Source: Casuarius casuarius
Taxonomy: Eukaryota > Chordata > Aves > Casuariiformes > Casuariidae
Length of the DNA stretch: 64,000 bases
Direction: 5' to 3'
NCBI GenBank assembly: GCA_003342895.1
Contig: PTFA01000031.1
Location: forward strand, 5,932,678-5,996,677
Below the pieces are notes generated by a model, which made no database searches, was not told the origin of the DNA, and saw only the letters and a program-made list of their open reading frames with translations. The translations under genes were made by a program, and so were the position numbers. Positions 26,601 to 38,802 of the stretch are shown here, in pieces (the first letter of the stretch is position 1; each line of letters opens with the position of its first letter).

Positions 26601-28603
26601 CTTCCACCTTGAGGACTATATATGGAATGCCTTTTTCCCCTTGCATTTAAAAATAGGGTATTTACACCATGTTAATAGCCATCTGTCTTATAGATTTACC
26701 TTTTTTCTTTGCTTACAGCACTGTAACCCACAACGTACGTTTTCCCTAAAGCCATAAACACACCTTCAGGTTGTTCTTAAAAAAGAAAGAAACAACACCC
26801 CCCTCCACAATACAACAAAACAACTCCATAGCAGGTGGAGTCACAAAAAAAAGCAAATGATTTCAAGCTTTTTATTCACTCTCCAATATTCCCCCAACAC
26901 AAACATCGAATTGCAGGTGCACACAAAATACTTCTGTTATGACAAGAGCTGTGTATCTTCGTAACCAGTGCTTCTCATAACGATGTGTGAACTAAATGCT
27001 AACTGGAATAAAATGGATGAGAGCCAAAACAGTCCCAAGTGGCAGCCATGTACAGAAGAGGGACTAAACCATGTGAGAACAAAAAAGTCATGTGGCTGGT
27101 GGTCCAAAGGGAATCACCATTTCCCTTTATTTCTTAAACTTCTGGAGTTACAGGAGAAGGGGTTGCACAGTAATGGGATTTGAGCTCACAGTGCTGACAG
27201 AGTGGACAGTGGGTAGCATCACCATCATTGCAGCAAAGCCAAGGGCAACAGAGACAGGGACAAAGGCTCAGGAGTAGAAACTGCCAGACTCTAGGATTGC
27301 AGCTAGCAAAGCTCACACCTTTATTACTTCCATTTAATAATAACAGGATGCCACAAACTATCAAAAAGGCATGAACCAGCCCAAGAATTTAAAAGATTAA
27401 GACTTCTCAAAGGGAATGAACGGTATGCTCTCTTCCACTCCAGATGTCAGAATCCAGCCTTTTGTAATTAGGAACGGTTACGGTCTCTCCTCCATAAACC
27501 CATTCTTACAACTATAAAGCTCAATGATAGCTAGAACGTTCGCATCCACCACCCCTGTGGGAATGTTCCACCTTATTCTAAATTTCAGCCTAAATAAACC
27601 CATGAACAGGTTTTCTACGCCTTTACTTGCAAAAATGCATCATCTTCTCTGAAGCTTACCCCCTTAATTTATGTACAGGGAGCAAACAGTCTCTGCAACT
27701 TTTGTTTTGTTAATTTGAACAAGACAAGCTCTTTATAAAGAGTACATCTAGCTAGGAAAAAGAAAGTATGATTGGAGCATGTGCCAGCTGGTAAATCTGA
27801 AGAAGTTAACTACAATAGAAAAGAAAGCAGATGACAGCACAAGGTCCCAAATAAGCTTGTACCTGTAAGACAAGTGGTCTGGTTTCTAATGCATGCTGAA
27901 GTCAAGTGCTACTGCACTTTCATTGCTTATTGCTTGCTTTAGCGAGATTAAAGCAGGCACGGGTAAACCTACCTATGTGACAGTCACAGCTTTAGCTAGA
28001 CAGACATATTAGGAGAAAGGTTAAAGGTGCATAATCACAGTGCACCTCCTTGGATACTAACAGCATTTTACTTCTGGCAACACAGAACTCAGATCTAAGA
28101 CTTGCAAGACGGTTTACAAAAATCTTGGCTGGACTACTACTGGTACTTGGTGATTTAAGCCTACACTAGACTGCAGAGAAGTGGCGAGCCAGTGGGACTG
28201 CAAGGACAAGAACTCATAATACCCTAATCACCAGGCCTGTAATCATAAATTACCTATATATTTTGTGTCACTTTCTTTTTAAAGACATGCTTTAACATGA
28301 CATTTTGCATTATGAGGAAAATTTTGCCTGTTTTCACCAGTTACATAAAAAGAAGCTAATACAAATCCTTTAATGTAATCTTCTGACTGCAAGATGTGTT
28401 TTATCTTAGCATTTGCCATATATTTATACTGCATTGATAAAATATGCAATTTTACTGACTGAAGTATTTCCCAGTACTTTTCTTTAGTCCTTATGATAAG
28501 TCCTTATGATAAGGAAGAAATCTATCCTGTTGACTTCCAGGCCTAAAGAAGTAAGTGTTATTTTCAGTTCACTAGATTGTGAAGCATCTGTGCTGAGTTA
28601 AAA
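26601..28603. other. Unique noncoding DNA
   Basis: Only the 13-bp tandem duplication at 28486 stands out. Confidence 0.68.
28486..28511 (+). repeat. 13-bp perfect tandem duplication
   Basis: AGTCCTTATGATA occurs twice head to tail with no mismatch. A recent slippage event. Confidence 0.9.
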
Positions 28604-28800
28604 GGGTGAGATTCATCCCATCTAAATTTAGTCATACGAAAAGTGCACATCTAGTCTCACCTAGACAGGTGGGATGAGCTGCTGTCTAGAGGCACCCCCA
28701 CTCCCTTCCTCTTCACTGAAAACAGAGAGGACGATACAACCTGCTCAGGCAGTCAGCCTAGCTGATACAAGAGCTAAATTTAGGTAAGATGAATCTCCCA
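28604..28800. mobile_element. MITE-like element with terminal inverted repeats
   Basis: A 197-bp unit bounded by inverted repeats: left arm 28604-28631 and right arm 28774-28800. Over the inner 24 positions (GAGATTCATC...CTAAATTTAG against its complement) 21 match. Inside is a second perfect 8-bp inverted pair, CTAGACAG at 28661 and CTGTCTAG at 28682. No ORF or transposase is present and no clear target-site duplication flanks it. Likely an old non-autonomous DNA transposon or fold-back element; the family was not identified. A conserved structured noncoding element is the alternative. Confidence 0.5.
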
Positions 28801-30294
28801 TCCTCTTCACCTCCATATTTATAAAGACCCATGGTTCCACGTTTTCTCTGGGAAGCTTCTGCAGCTACTTCTGGGTGATCAGATTTGTACCTTTACTCAC
28901 CTCCTACTTCTCAGAGCATATTCACCATATGCTGCAAAGGACTGCCAAGAACATCTAGGAAAAATGTGCAGCACTGATCCATAACCAGTGAATTTTAACA
29001 AAAATGACCTTTCCCTTCAGCCACTTTGATTCCTTAAACTGTATGCTCATCCTCAGGCACAAACTACGAAGTTCACTAATTTCCTGGTTGTGCAGGAATT
29101 AAATTTGATTTGGAATTCAAAAGTTGGGCACACCTCAGGACCTACGACGGGGGTAAGAGCCTTTCATTCTTGAGAAACTGGGTTGTGACCTTTCTAAGGA
29201 AAACTTAATGCCAACACTGTTATATCAAGTTAACACTACCAAGCAAAAAGTTCCAAGTAATCTCTTCAGCAAGAGTCATATAACACCTATTCACTGAATC
29301 AGCCCAGAAACTTATTTTCTATGGGAAGGACGTTCCATGCATTAGCGTTGTTCCATGCCACCGACTCTGCCTTGCTGTTAATTTCAGAAACAGCTCAAAC
29401 CTATACAGACACCAGCCATTAACTTTGTTTTGCAAGATTTCACACAAAGTTCTTTAAAAATTAAACTTTCTTGTTATGCTGGGGTTAAGGTGCAGTGGGA
29501 AGGGTGTGGGCAAACAGGGAAGGGAGATGACATTTAAAAATGCTTTATAAAACACCAGATGTTGCAGAACCAACAGAGTGGAACAATGTATTTGGAATTA
29601 TCAAAAGAAAAGAGTTGTTTGTCCGCATTTTTAAAAACTCATGGGATACTCTTAAGTCACTTAGTTGTGGTCTTTGTGTGTGTGAAGAACACAGCAAACG
29701 CCCTTATAGATTTGATATTTAAATGACATGCACGACAAGGGAACCGCTTGATGTGGTTCAGCATTTGCTCTTGTTACACTCTGTACTATGCTGTAAACAT
29801 TCCAGCTTTGTGAATAATATAAAAACTATGCAAAAGCACTTTGCCAGTCTTAGTATATCTTTCTAGTGCATGTTCGAGTTCCATAAAGTTGTCTGGGCAT
29901 ATTACAATGCAATTCTGGAAATGCACTACTGTACAGCTCCAGTAACAGACGTGGGCAGCTGACAAGACGACCCTACTTCCTAACTTGTGCTCGCAGCTTC
30001 AAAGAACTTCTCAGCTGGAAGTTTTAGAGCTGCATAGGTTTTCTATTCCATAACTAATAGGTCATTTCTAAGATTTTTATCAACGGGAGAAGATAATATT
30101 TTAACATCCCAGCATCTTTCCTTCTAATCGCTAAAGAAAACACCACATTCACTTAAAATCAATCCATTCTTGTAAGTTTAAAGAGCTGCTGCTGACATTT
30201 TATGGAAACCTGACAGATTTCTTGTTTAAATAATTCTGCTCGCATATTACATCATTTCTATATCGCTCTAGACATGTTCTGCAGAGAGCAGGAG
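28801..30294. other. Unique noncoding DNA
   Basis: No gene, repeat or structured signal recognised. Confidence 0.68.
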
Positions 30295-30500
30295 ACAGAG
30301 TTAGAAATCCTGAGCTCTGTGCTCACTCTGCCATTAACTGACTGTGCTCTTTTAGACAAGTCATTTAATCTCACTGTGCCTTGGTTTTCCCATCTGTAAA
30401 ACGCGGCAGTAATAAATAGTCAACTGTCTGACAGAGGTGCTGTGAACGCCAAAATATAGTACAACTCTGAAAAGTGACTATGCAAAAAGGCATCCTCTGA
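30295..30500 (+). mobile_element. MIR-type SINE (ancient tRNA-derived CORE-SINE)
   Basis: The clearest of several ancient SINE remnants. The order of recognisable blocks is that of MIR: GCTCACTCTGCCATTAACTG, then GACAAGTCATTTAATCTCAC, then GTGCCTTGGTTTTCCCATC with TGTAAAA (30380-30401), followed by the variable AATAATA-type region and a GTGCTGTGAA block. These correspond to the unit 'gctctgccactta...gggcaagtcacttaacctctctgtgcctcagtttcctcatctgtaaaatgg' known from amniote MIRs, so the copy is sense. It is clearly diverged and its tRNA-like head is poorly preserved. MIR-class elements predate the mammal-bird split. Confidence 0.82.
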
Positions 30501-33059
30501 ATCAAAGAGCCTCTCCCTTGGTGAAATGCACATGTGAATGCACATGGCCTGTGCACCACTTGAGCCCCATTTCAAGTGCTAAGGAGAACAGTGCTATACA
30601 GTGGGCTTGTGTAGAGTGATGAATTTCATTCCCCAGAGGACACTTAGCCACATGTGCTGACTTCAGTGGCAAAAAAATATATTTTTATTGATTTTACTCC
30701 TGATAGTCATGCAGAACCAACAGAGCTAAGATTGACGCAGCTGCAGATTCCATTGCATCCCCTACTCCTTCGATACAATCCTCTACTGTTCTCTCACTCA
30801 GTGCAGTAACAGTGAGGCAACGTTATTGAAAGTGTTGGAATTGCCTACAAATCTCCCAGGGAAAGAATCTGAAGGCAGAGGGATAAAATGAGCCTTGAAG
30901 CAAATTGGACTGCACAGGTGTAAATAACTTGGTCAGCAGAATCTCTGTAACTAGTGATGATGAGTATGTTGGGAAGAATCCAGTCAGCTCTCAGAGCAAA
31001 GGTTCAGTTTGCAAGGAAAAGCTTATTTTTTTTATTGTAAGCAACAGTGATTTGATCATGAGTTACTGAGGACAACTAACATGGAAGGTTTCAACACCAT
31101 TTCTGCAGCAACTTTTCGAAAAACTTTAATGTATTAATACTTGAGAAGTACTGTAAAATCCTGAGATGAAAGACAATGCAGCAAGTATTATTATGTCTCG
31201 CCTTGGGTTTTTTGGTCATTTACAGGAGGACAAATCTTTGCTTCTTAAGAATTCATCTGCTCCTTATATTCCCATTGTTTGTGTTTTTGACGTAGTCATT
31301 TCCACAGCAACTAATTAGGCGAAATCAAGAATTATGGCCTGAGATGAGGCCTGTAAGAAGGAGCAGATGAAATCATATGAAACACATAGGAGATTTTTTT
31401 AATGCAATCTTCTACCTAACTAACACGAAGACGTAGGAAAGCCACAATATACTATGCAGGAAATTAATTTGTTCAAACCGAAGAGCGGATTTTCACCTAA
31501 CGCACAAGTGTATTTTTTATTCATTGGCCAATTTTCTTCTTGCAGATGCAATGCACCATTTAAGAAACAGGAATGGCTGGACCAAGCCAGATCAAATGTC
31601 CATGCAGTTCAATGGCCAACAGAAGAATATCTGGTTGTAGAGAGGACAAAATTGTGGAGCATACTGTCATGACATCCCTGTCATTTCAGCCAGGGACTTG
31701 TACCCGGAACTTCTTCAATGCAAAAGAATAAATCTTGCTTCGTGTAACACCCCAATGTGAAAGCACACCAGAGTCCTCCTTTGGAGGTGGCTGACTCTGC
31801 TGGTGGTTTGGGACAAGGTGAGAGGAGGCAATCCATTGCTCCCTCATGTCCTTTGGCATGCTTCATTTGTCTTTGGCTGTTATTATAAGTAACTGCTATA
31901 CATCAAAACTATACAAGTAGCCGAGCAAGATTTAAATCTAAGCCATTTATCCCATGATCGGGTGGAACAGGAGTGCAGGCTGGAAGAAGTGCACAAGTAA
32001 CTAGCGTTAGTACCAGTGCACTTGCACATAAAGACGTTTAGCACTGTGATTTTGGCCATCCAGTGGCTACCCAAGAGGGAAAGTGACTTTACATCAGTAA
32101 ACTGAAATCGGGACTAACAAAATTCTGCTTTGTCACATTCCCTCAAAACCAACTTGGCTCACCTCATAGCAAGCCACTACTTTCCCTCACAGCTGCCAAG
32201 CAGCTCTCCTCCTCACAGTCTCCAAGCCAAAGAGAAGCCGCCTATACTGCTTGTGTCTTGAACAAGCTTCAAGATGCCCAAGGATAAGACGATTAGGATA
32301 AGACCTATTAAAGAAGAGAGCCAACTTGAATAACCAGCAAGGAGCAGGGTGTGAGGGGGATTAAGCTGGGAATGAACTACCTTCTAGGGATAACCAGTTT
32401 GCATCAGATTCTAGTTCTTTTTTTCCTGTCACCAATACACTCCACTGAGATAGGGATGATGGGGAGTGAAACAGAGAGGCCAGCAATGCTAACTGGCCTC
32501 CATGTTCTGGGAATTCAAGGAATGATGTTTATTTTCCTCTTACTAGATGTGCTGAATACGCACAGTAAAAGGGAAGGGCGCAGTAGTGTTCAGCCCTTAG
32601 AATGAGAAGGGTGAACATCACTGAGATAAAACTTTATCATACAGGCTCAATTTCTGAGGTTAAAGGGAGTTTTCATTGAAGTGGATTCAAAGTTTTGCTT
32701 ATTCGCTATAAACATTTCAAGGATACACCGTGTCAAACAGCTCCTTATGTTAAATACAATATATGACAGTGATATTTTCCAGTTTATCATCGACAGAACT
32801 GGAAGTATAATAGCAATAGGTTTTAACTTTCTGGGCAGACCAAGCCAGTTTGATAACGGTGGCCACACCAGAGACAGGAAGAAGTCTAAACGTTTTCAAT
32901 CTTTGGGGTTAGTGGGAATTCAGACGAATGTGGAGGGACCACATATTGTCTCCGGGGAGAAGGGTGCTGGCAGCCTTGTGTAACAGAGAGTCTTTTTTTG
33001 GCTTATCCACAAAGGAGCAGCAGAATCAGCTCTAAGAAAGTCACACTTCTGGACAGATG
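30501..33059. other. Unique noncoding DNA
   Basis: Contains the 31252-31371 inverted repeat unit. The remaining sequence shows nothing recognisable. Confidence 0.68.
31252..31371. repeat. 120-bp unit with perfect 14-bp inverted repeat ends
   Basis: TTCATCTGCTCCTT (31252-31265) and its exact complement AAGGAGCAGATGAA (31358-31371) face each other across 92 bp. The spacer contains the CRE/AP-1-like TGACGTAGTCA and the homeodomain-type palindrome CTAATTAG. The ends could be the termini of a tiny decayed transposon; the spacer motifs would equally fit an enhancer. Confidence 0.5.
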
Positions 33060-33310
33060 CAAGTCATTGCAACTGCGCACACCATATGTGGGGAATGGTA
33101 AGGAAAAGGGTCTGAATACAAAAAGTGGAAGAGGGAAAGTGACAGAGCCCTGGAAAGTGGGTTCCCCCTGCAGCGGCAAGGGGCTTAAAAAGCATGCCAA
33201 GCCGGCCCAGAGAGCTTGCCCCGCTGCCAGCCGAACTCTCAGGCAGACGAAACAAAGCAAAAAAAATGCACAAAAGGGCATTAACAAGAAAAGGATGGGA
33301 GTCGGCGTAA
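33060..33310. other. GC-richer patch with overlapping open frames
   Basis: Several CpGs within 250 bp (ACTGCGCAC, CAGCGGC, AGCCGGCCC, CCCCGCTGCC, AGCCGAAC, AGACGAAAC, GTCGGCG). The patch is open on both strands for over 120 codons (+ 32998-33366, - 33003-33377). The plus-strand translation is Lys-rich and the minus-strand one Leu/Phe-rich, with no family recognised. GGCGTAAG at 33305 could serve as a splice donor. An exon of a noncoding or lineage-specific transcript is possible but unsupported. Confidence 0.25.
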
Positions 33311-33725
33311 GATCTGGGGAAATTAAGCTTTTTGTATGTCTGCCTGCTCTTGTTAACCTAACTTGAACTCCCCACATGACTACTTTGGGTCAGGAAACAG
33401 AGCAATTACAAGCAAAGAGCTATTGCTCTGTGTCCACACTAGGTAAGCAGTTTTTCTCTTTGCAGCCACGCTCCACAGAAATAGGAAAGGAGAGCCTGGT
33501 TCAGAAAAGTGCACCAAACTTTCACATTTGTGTGCAGATTTACCACCGTGAAAGTTGTCTGCTGAGCAATATACAGGTGGAGTGGTTTATTCTACTACAC
33601 AGAGAGGAATATAGACAGAAGATTCCTGTTACAATGTGACAAACCCTCCTGAAAGACTGAGATTCTCCCATTTGTTCTACAGTAAGCTTTTGTCAACTTA
33701 TCTATGTCAGTCAGGAGCATAAGGA

Positions 33726-33746
33726 AAAACAAACAAACAAACAAAA
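33726..33746 (+). repeat. (AAAC)n simple repeat
   Basis: About five CAAA units. Confidence 0.9.
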
Positions 33747-35304
33747 CCCCCAAAAGCACACATCCTTAATTGCCAGAAAAAGTAGACCCAGTTATGCTGT
33801 GAAATACAACTCTTCCTTTTTTACTGGGGAAAAATGCTATGGTCTATAGCAACAAAACCTATAAGCTGTGTTTTTCTAGGAGGATTTGCCAGTACAGTTT
33901 AGCCAGGAAATACTTTCTGGTGTTAATAAACCTGGGAAATGCCAAAAGATATTACACCAACAATGTTAACGGAAATTGGAAAACAAAGAGTCAAATCCTA
34001 CTTATTGGTTAGACTTTTGTCACTACCTTCGGTTGGGCTATGTTTTCACCCATAAATCCACTATCAATACAGTAACTTTTAAGATCTATTAGTTCAACTC
34101 ATATTCAGAAATATCCACACACAACTGCACATGCAAAAAATTACTAGATTTCGTCGTCTCCATTCTACATAAACATATACATAGACCTAATATATGTAAA
34201 ACACTGAACATGCAATTCGGGCTACTTATTTTTTTGCTCTTACGATTCATTTGATGCAGGCCTCCAGAGATTTTTATTTTCAGTCATAAAACCAACGGTC
34301 TATTTGAAGAGATCAAAAAGATCCTGAATGTGAATTTCATCATGTGTAAGAACTACTACATTATGAACTAAGGTTTCCATTTGATCCCTCAGTGACTACC
34401 AGCTGAAGTCCTCCTCCCAGTGACATCAATATTAGCTTTGTCACTGATTCTCAAAGGAGTATATACTTGGTTTCATGTACTGTCATCTAGGAGCTAGTGG
34501 CTCCATCTCACATCGCAGATTACCTCACACTTACCAGTTCTTGCCAAAAAAAAAGACCTGAAACATATTGAGCATTGTAAGTTTAGGGAAGATTGTTAAC
34601 AATCGAATAAAAGGTTAACAATGGTTTAAAACCATCTGAGATCTTCAGACTTTTCACACAGTACCCTGACAAACCAAAATATCATTAAACTTGCCTTAAA
34701 AAAAAAGAGAAGCATCTAACATCAAACAGTATTAGGCATTTATCTTCAGAGCAGTGCATTACAGGTGACCTCTATAGACTGGAAATAGGATTACATCAAC
34801 AAACCTTTCACTTTAAAGTGGTGGATGGTGCGAGATGAAAGGGTGCTCTCCCTAACGTTTTGCAGTGCTACTGGCTCAGGTTTAAAGGAAGTATGCAGCC
34901 AGGTATTCCCTGTCACGTTCTAATCTGAAATACTGACATGGATGTGAAAAGCAAAAGCCTTTGAAAATGATACGTTCGTATGATGAAAAAAACCTGGAGA
35001 GCTGTGTGCAAATGGGTGTGAGAAATGTGAGGGGAAATATAGATAAGGAGATAAAGGGGAACCTTTACAACGAACATGGTCACATACTTATGCCACCAGC
35101 AATAACTCATGTCTGTAACAGTGTGGATTAGCATCAGATAAAATGATACTGAGTTTGAGGTTTAAACTAAATACCTGCATTTGGTGTCTCCTTGTTTCTG
35201 TAAAGGTTTCAAAAACGCAGCTGTTTCCACAGCAGGCAAGGCATAAAGTTACTTTCCTGGATTGTATTTGACAAACAAAATAACTATGTATTCAGAGACT
35301 TAGC

Positions 35305-35328
35305 AAAAAAAAAATAAATAAATAAAAG
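35305..35328 (+). repeat. A-run and (AAAT)n simple repeat
   Basis: Ten A followed by TAAATAAATAAAA. Confidence 0.9.
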
Positions 35329-38130
35329 CACCTTCAGTCCTGGTATTCCTTTCCAGGACCTGGATGGTCTTTCTGCTGGGCACGCTGAATCGGTTTATAC
35401 AGCCCCTGTTTACTGACGGCAGAAATTCCCATTTACTCCGTATTCAGTAGTTTGGTTCCATCACAAAAAAAACGTAGGAACTGCTGCCGTACTGTGTTGT
35501 ATCTTGATGCCTGTAATACAGTAATTCCCATCATATCCAAAGGCCTCCATACAAAATCGATAACAAGACCTAAACCCCTGAGAGGACTCTGTTAACTTTC
35601 CAGCACTGCTTTTTTAGGGATCAAAGCTTTCCTTGAGGAAGCGTTCTGGTTTGATAGACCCAAGCTGCGTCTACAGGGGACTCAATCATGCCATATGTCA
35701 AAGTACCCTTGATACACTCATTTAACCCTACTTCAACAGGGAGTTATTTTGGAAATATACACAAATCATGCTATAACTTGAACCAGCAATCTTCAGGTAC
35801 TGATTTAGCACTGTAGAGGTTAAGTGGGCATTTTTGAAATAGGCTCCACTGGAAGAAAGCCTAGGTACTAAATTATTCAGTGAAATAGCAGAATAATTAA
35901 GTACGATCCAAATAAGTTATTTAACTCCCTGCAGCTAATGTACAGTCCCCAGGAGTGACATACATTATGCCATCAATCTCACTGTCTAAAAGAGTGACTG
36001 TCACAAAATGATCCACCACTTTCTTCTAGCACTATATAACAGCATTACAGAATGGGTTAAATGTACTCTCATAAAATTAACATAAATTTCTTACTATTAT
36101 CCAGTAATATGAAAACAAGTTCATAACAGGAGTCTACAAGACTGTCCAAATTTTTAAAGGGCTTTATAATGTCCTTTTAGCTCCAGGTTCGGTGGTGCAC
36201 CAACTGCAAGCAGTTGCTACTTCTGTACAAAAGAAGATGAAACTCTCTATTGCCAGACACTTCCTTAATTCCTCATCATTTGAGTTTCCCTGAAAGAGAT
36301 TTCAAATCTGACTACAACAGTTAAGGAGAAAAACTTGCATTCTAGTATAAAATATACAAATCAGGAAATATATACAACTAACAAAAACAGTTTCAGTACT
36401 ACTTGATGAGAGGTATTTGTTTTCCCCTCCAACATTCCAGTAAGGTAAAACCAGTGTATAAGGTAGAAAATCATTTTTCAATTTCAGGAAACATCATTAC
36501 TAGCTGCCAAAAGTCTTTCCATATAATAAGAACTATTTGCTAAAGCTGAACACCTGCAGTTTTATAGAAGGCCTCTTAGGACAGCTGTAAGTAAGTATTC
36601 CAGTCTACTGATACAGCAGCCAATCAAAACCTTAAATTTCTGTCTCAGAAAGCAACCCATTCTGCTAGCTAAGGCTACATGTGTACATATGGACATTTTA
36701 TTGGGATAGATAGATACATTAATTAATTGATCGATCTTCTGACCACGATACAATGCCATGTGTGCAAAAGCCAAGGCTAATGAACGAGCTCTTATTCCAG
36801 TCCTAAAAGTAGTTTCCTGCTCCCAAAATGCTCTTGGAAGCATTCCAGAGTGCTGGAAGTTTGCATCACAGCAAACTGTCACACAAATATGTGTACATTA
36901 GCTGCCTTCCCAAACACAAGGCAACTGTTTTGAATAGTTCGGTGAAAATGATCAATACAAATGAAACAATTTCCTCTTAAAATAGATAAACAATACATCC
37001 ATGCCACTGACTCTGATGACTTCCACAGATGACAGTCCTACCATCACTTCAGGTACTACAAAGATATGCTTTTTATTATTTGGTAAGTAACTTTATTAGC
37101 ACAGTTTTGCTCTTGTTATTTAGCAACAGCCAGGCACTGGTACTATAAAGGTTTCTTTAGGGGAAGTTTACCTGCAAAATATTCAGTCACTTATATTTAA
37201 AAGTCTGTGCACACTTATGAGCAACCAAACTGCTCTTAATTAAGTTCATATGGGCAGGGTCATTAGGACAGAGCATCATGAGGGTTTAATATGGAGAAGC
37301 GGCAAAAAGCAGGACCTCCCTTCTCACTGCACCTGTGATAAAACATATCTTCCCACTACCATGAACACACAAAGCTACAATGCAGAAGACTTCCCCCTTC
37401 CACTGAGCAGAGAGAACAAAACATGAAAGCATGTTTCTGAGCACACACAATTTTGCCAACAGAAAAAAAAGACTCTATGTCTCTGAAATTCATGCTACAT
37501 GCTCATCATGTGAATTGGACTTAGTAGTCCACTATGTAAAATCTCCTGCAAAGAGAACGATCTGGAAGACTCATACCTGCACACCCAGAAGAGTTGAAGA
37601 CGGAAATAAACAGGAAAAAGCCAAAGCATGAAACACTGAGTGGTTTTAATGAGTGCTTATAAAGCCACAACTAGCATTCATTCCTGAATTAAAATCCCAA
37701 ATTCTTTTGAATGTAATTCTATGTAAGTGACACCAGCTCAGCTTTTATTTCACGGTAAGCTGGCTGAACTATGCCCATTTCCCAAATTAGAGGGGGAAAT
37801 GAATGCCGTTAACTGTTCTGAAAAGACTGAAATCTATTGCCCGGTTGGCTGGGAAGCTGAAACTTCAGGCATTATGTGATCTCAACCAGCTCTCCATGTA
37901 CCCAGGGATCACTATGTATTGTGCGCTTAGTGGAAAAATGTGAACATGGAAACTGGTACAAGAAAAATTTCAAAAATTTTGTACTCTGAAAGACCCTCCA
38001 TCTGTGTTTACTTGTGTCTCCTTCTTGGCCATCAGTGCAGCTGAATGACAGCAGATCCATAGCTCTCCAGAGCAGCCACTGTAAAGCAGATCTGAACCAC
38101 AAACTTATTTTCCTACCAGAAAGTCTGGCT

Positions 38131-38152
38131 ACCCTTTTTTATAAAAAAGGGT
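38131..38152. repeat. Perfect 22-bp palindrome
   Basis: Each half reads ACCCTTTTTTA on its own strand, with no spacer, giving a perfectly self-complementary 22-mer. It could extrude as a short cruciform or bind a dimeric protein. No neighbouring gene is seen. Confidence 0.9.
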
Positions 38153-38531
38153 TATGTCAGATCAGTTCACTTGGTTACTGAAAGCAGGTTCAACCCATAT
38201 TAGAGTTTAACACCTAAAAGCTATTGAGAAACTGGAGAACACCACCCACGGAAACAGTATCTATTCTTATTTGTTATTTCACTCTGTATGGGCCAACAAC
38301 TGCCTGTTTATCTATAATATCAAATGATATAAGACTACACAACCTGAATTTCAAAATAATTGTTCTGGATGAAACCCTACTCCCACCAAAGTTAGTTTCC
38401 ACCAATTTTCTTGAGGCCAGATTTCACCCTTTGTATTTGGGGAAGACCAAATTCTACACTGAACATCCAGAGATACAAGCATAACAAAACACAGGACCAA
38501 GAATATAGTCTCAGTTAAATAAACACACTTC

Positions 38532-38548
38532 TTTTTTTTTTTTTTTTT
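38532..38548 (+). repeat. Poly-T tract (17 T)
   Basis: Seventeen T followed by five A. No recognisable retroelement is attached on the minus strand. Confidence 0.92.
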
Positions 38549-38754
38549 AAAAAGACTTTGTTAACTTTAACTTTCCAATGAGGTCTATTTTTTACATGAA
38601 ATCTGTTGTTCCCTTCCCATTCTGTTGGAACGTGCTGCACATCTCATCTCTACCGTCGTACACTCCACTGCTAACTATGTTTCACTTATTTTGAATAGAA
38701 ATTATATCAGTACTAAATAGGAATGTTGCCTGTGGTGCCTGTTTATATTACCTA

Positions 38755-38802
38755 CATCATCAGTCACATCAGAACCCCATTGTACAGCTGGGCACTATGA
38801 CA
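38755..38802 (-). mobile_element. Fragment of MIR/L2-type tail, antisense
   Basis: ACATCAGAACCCCATTGTAC followed by AGCTGGGCACTATGACAA resembles the antisense 'gatcaggaccccattgtgctaggcactgtacaa' segment that lies just 5' of the 'ccctgccccaaagagctta' block in this ancient family. Only this ~45-bp block is recognisable. Confidence 0.42.

Larger units (their letters stand above)
33378..38754. other. Unique AT-rich noncoding DNA
   Basis: Contains simple repeats at 33726 and 35305, a 14-bp palindrome GATTGTTAACAATC at 34591, a GATA-type run near 36706-36716, the 22-bp palindrome at 38131 and T17 at 38532. No gene recognised. Confidence 0.7.

Noticed and set aside
34591..34604. 14-bp palindrome GATTGTTAACAATC
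   Set aside because: Seven-base arms are expected several times by chance in 64 kb of AT-rich DNA.
35640..35720. Possible hAT-type terminal sequence (GCTGCGTCTACAGGGGAC)
   Set aside because: Only a faint resemblance to known DNA-transposon ends, and no matching inverted terminus nearby.
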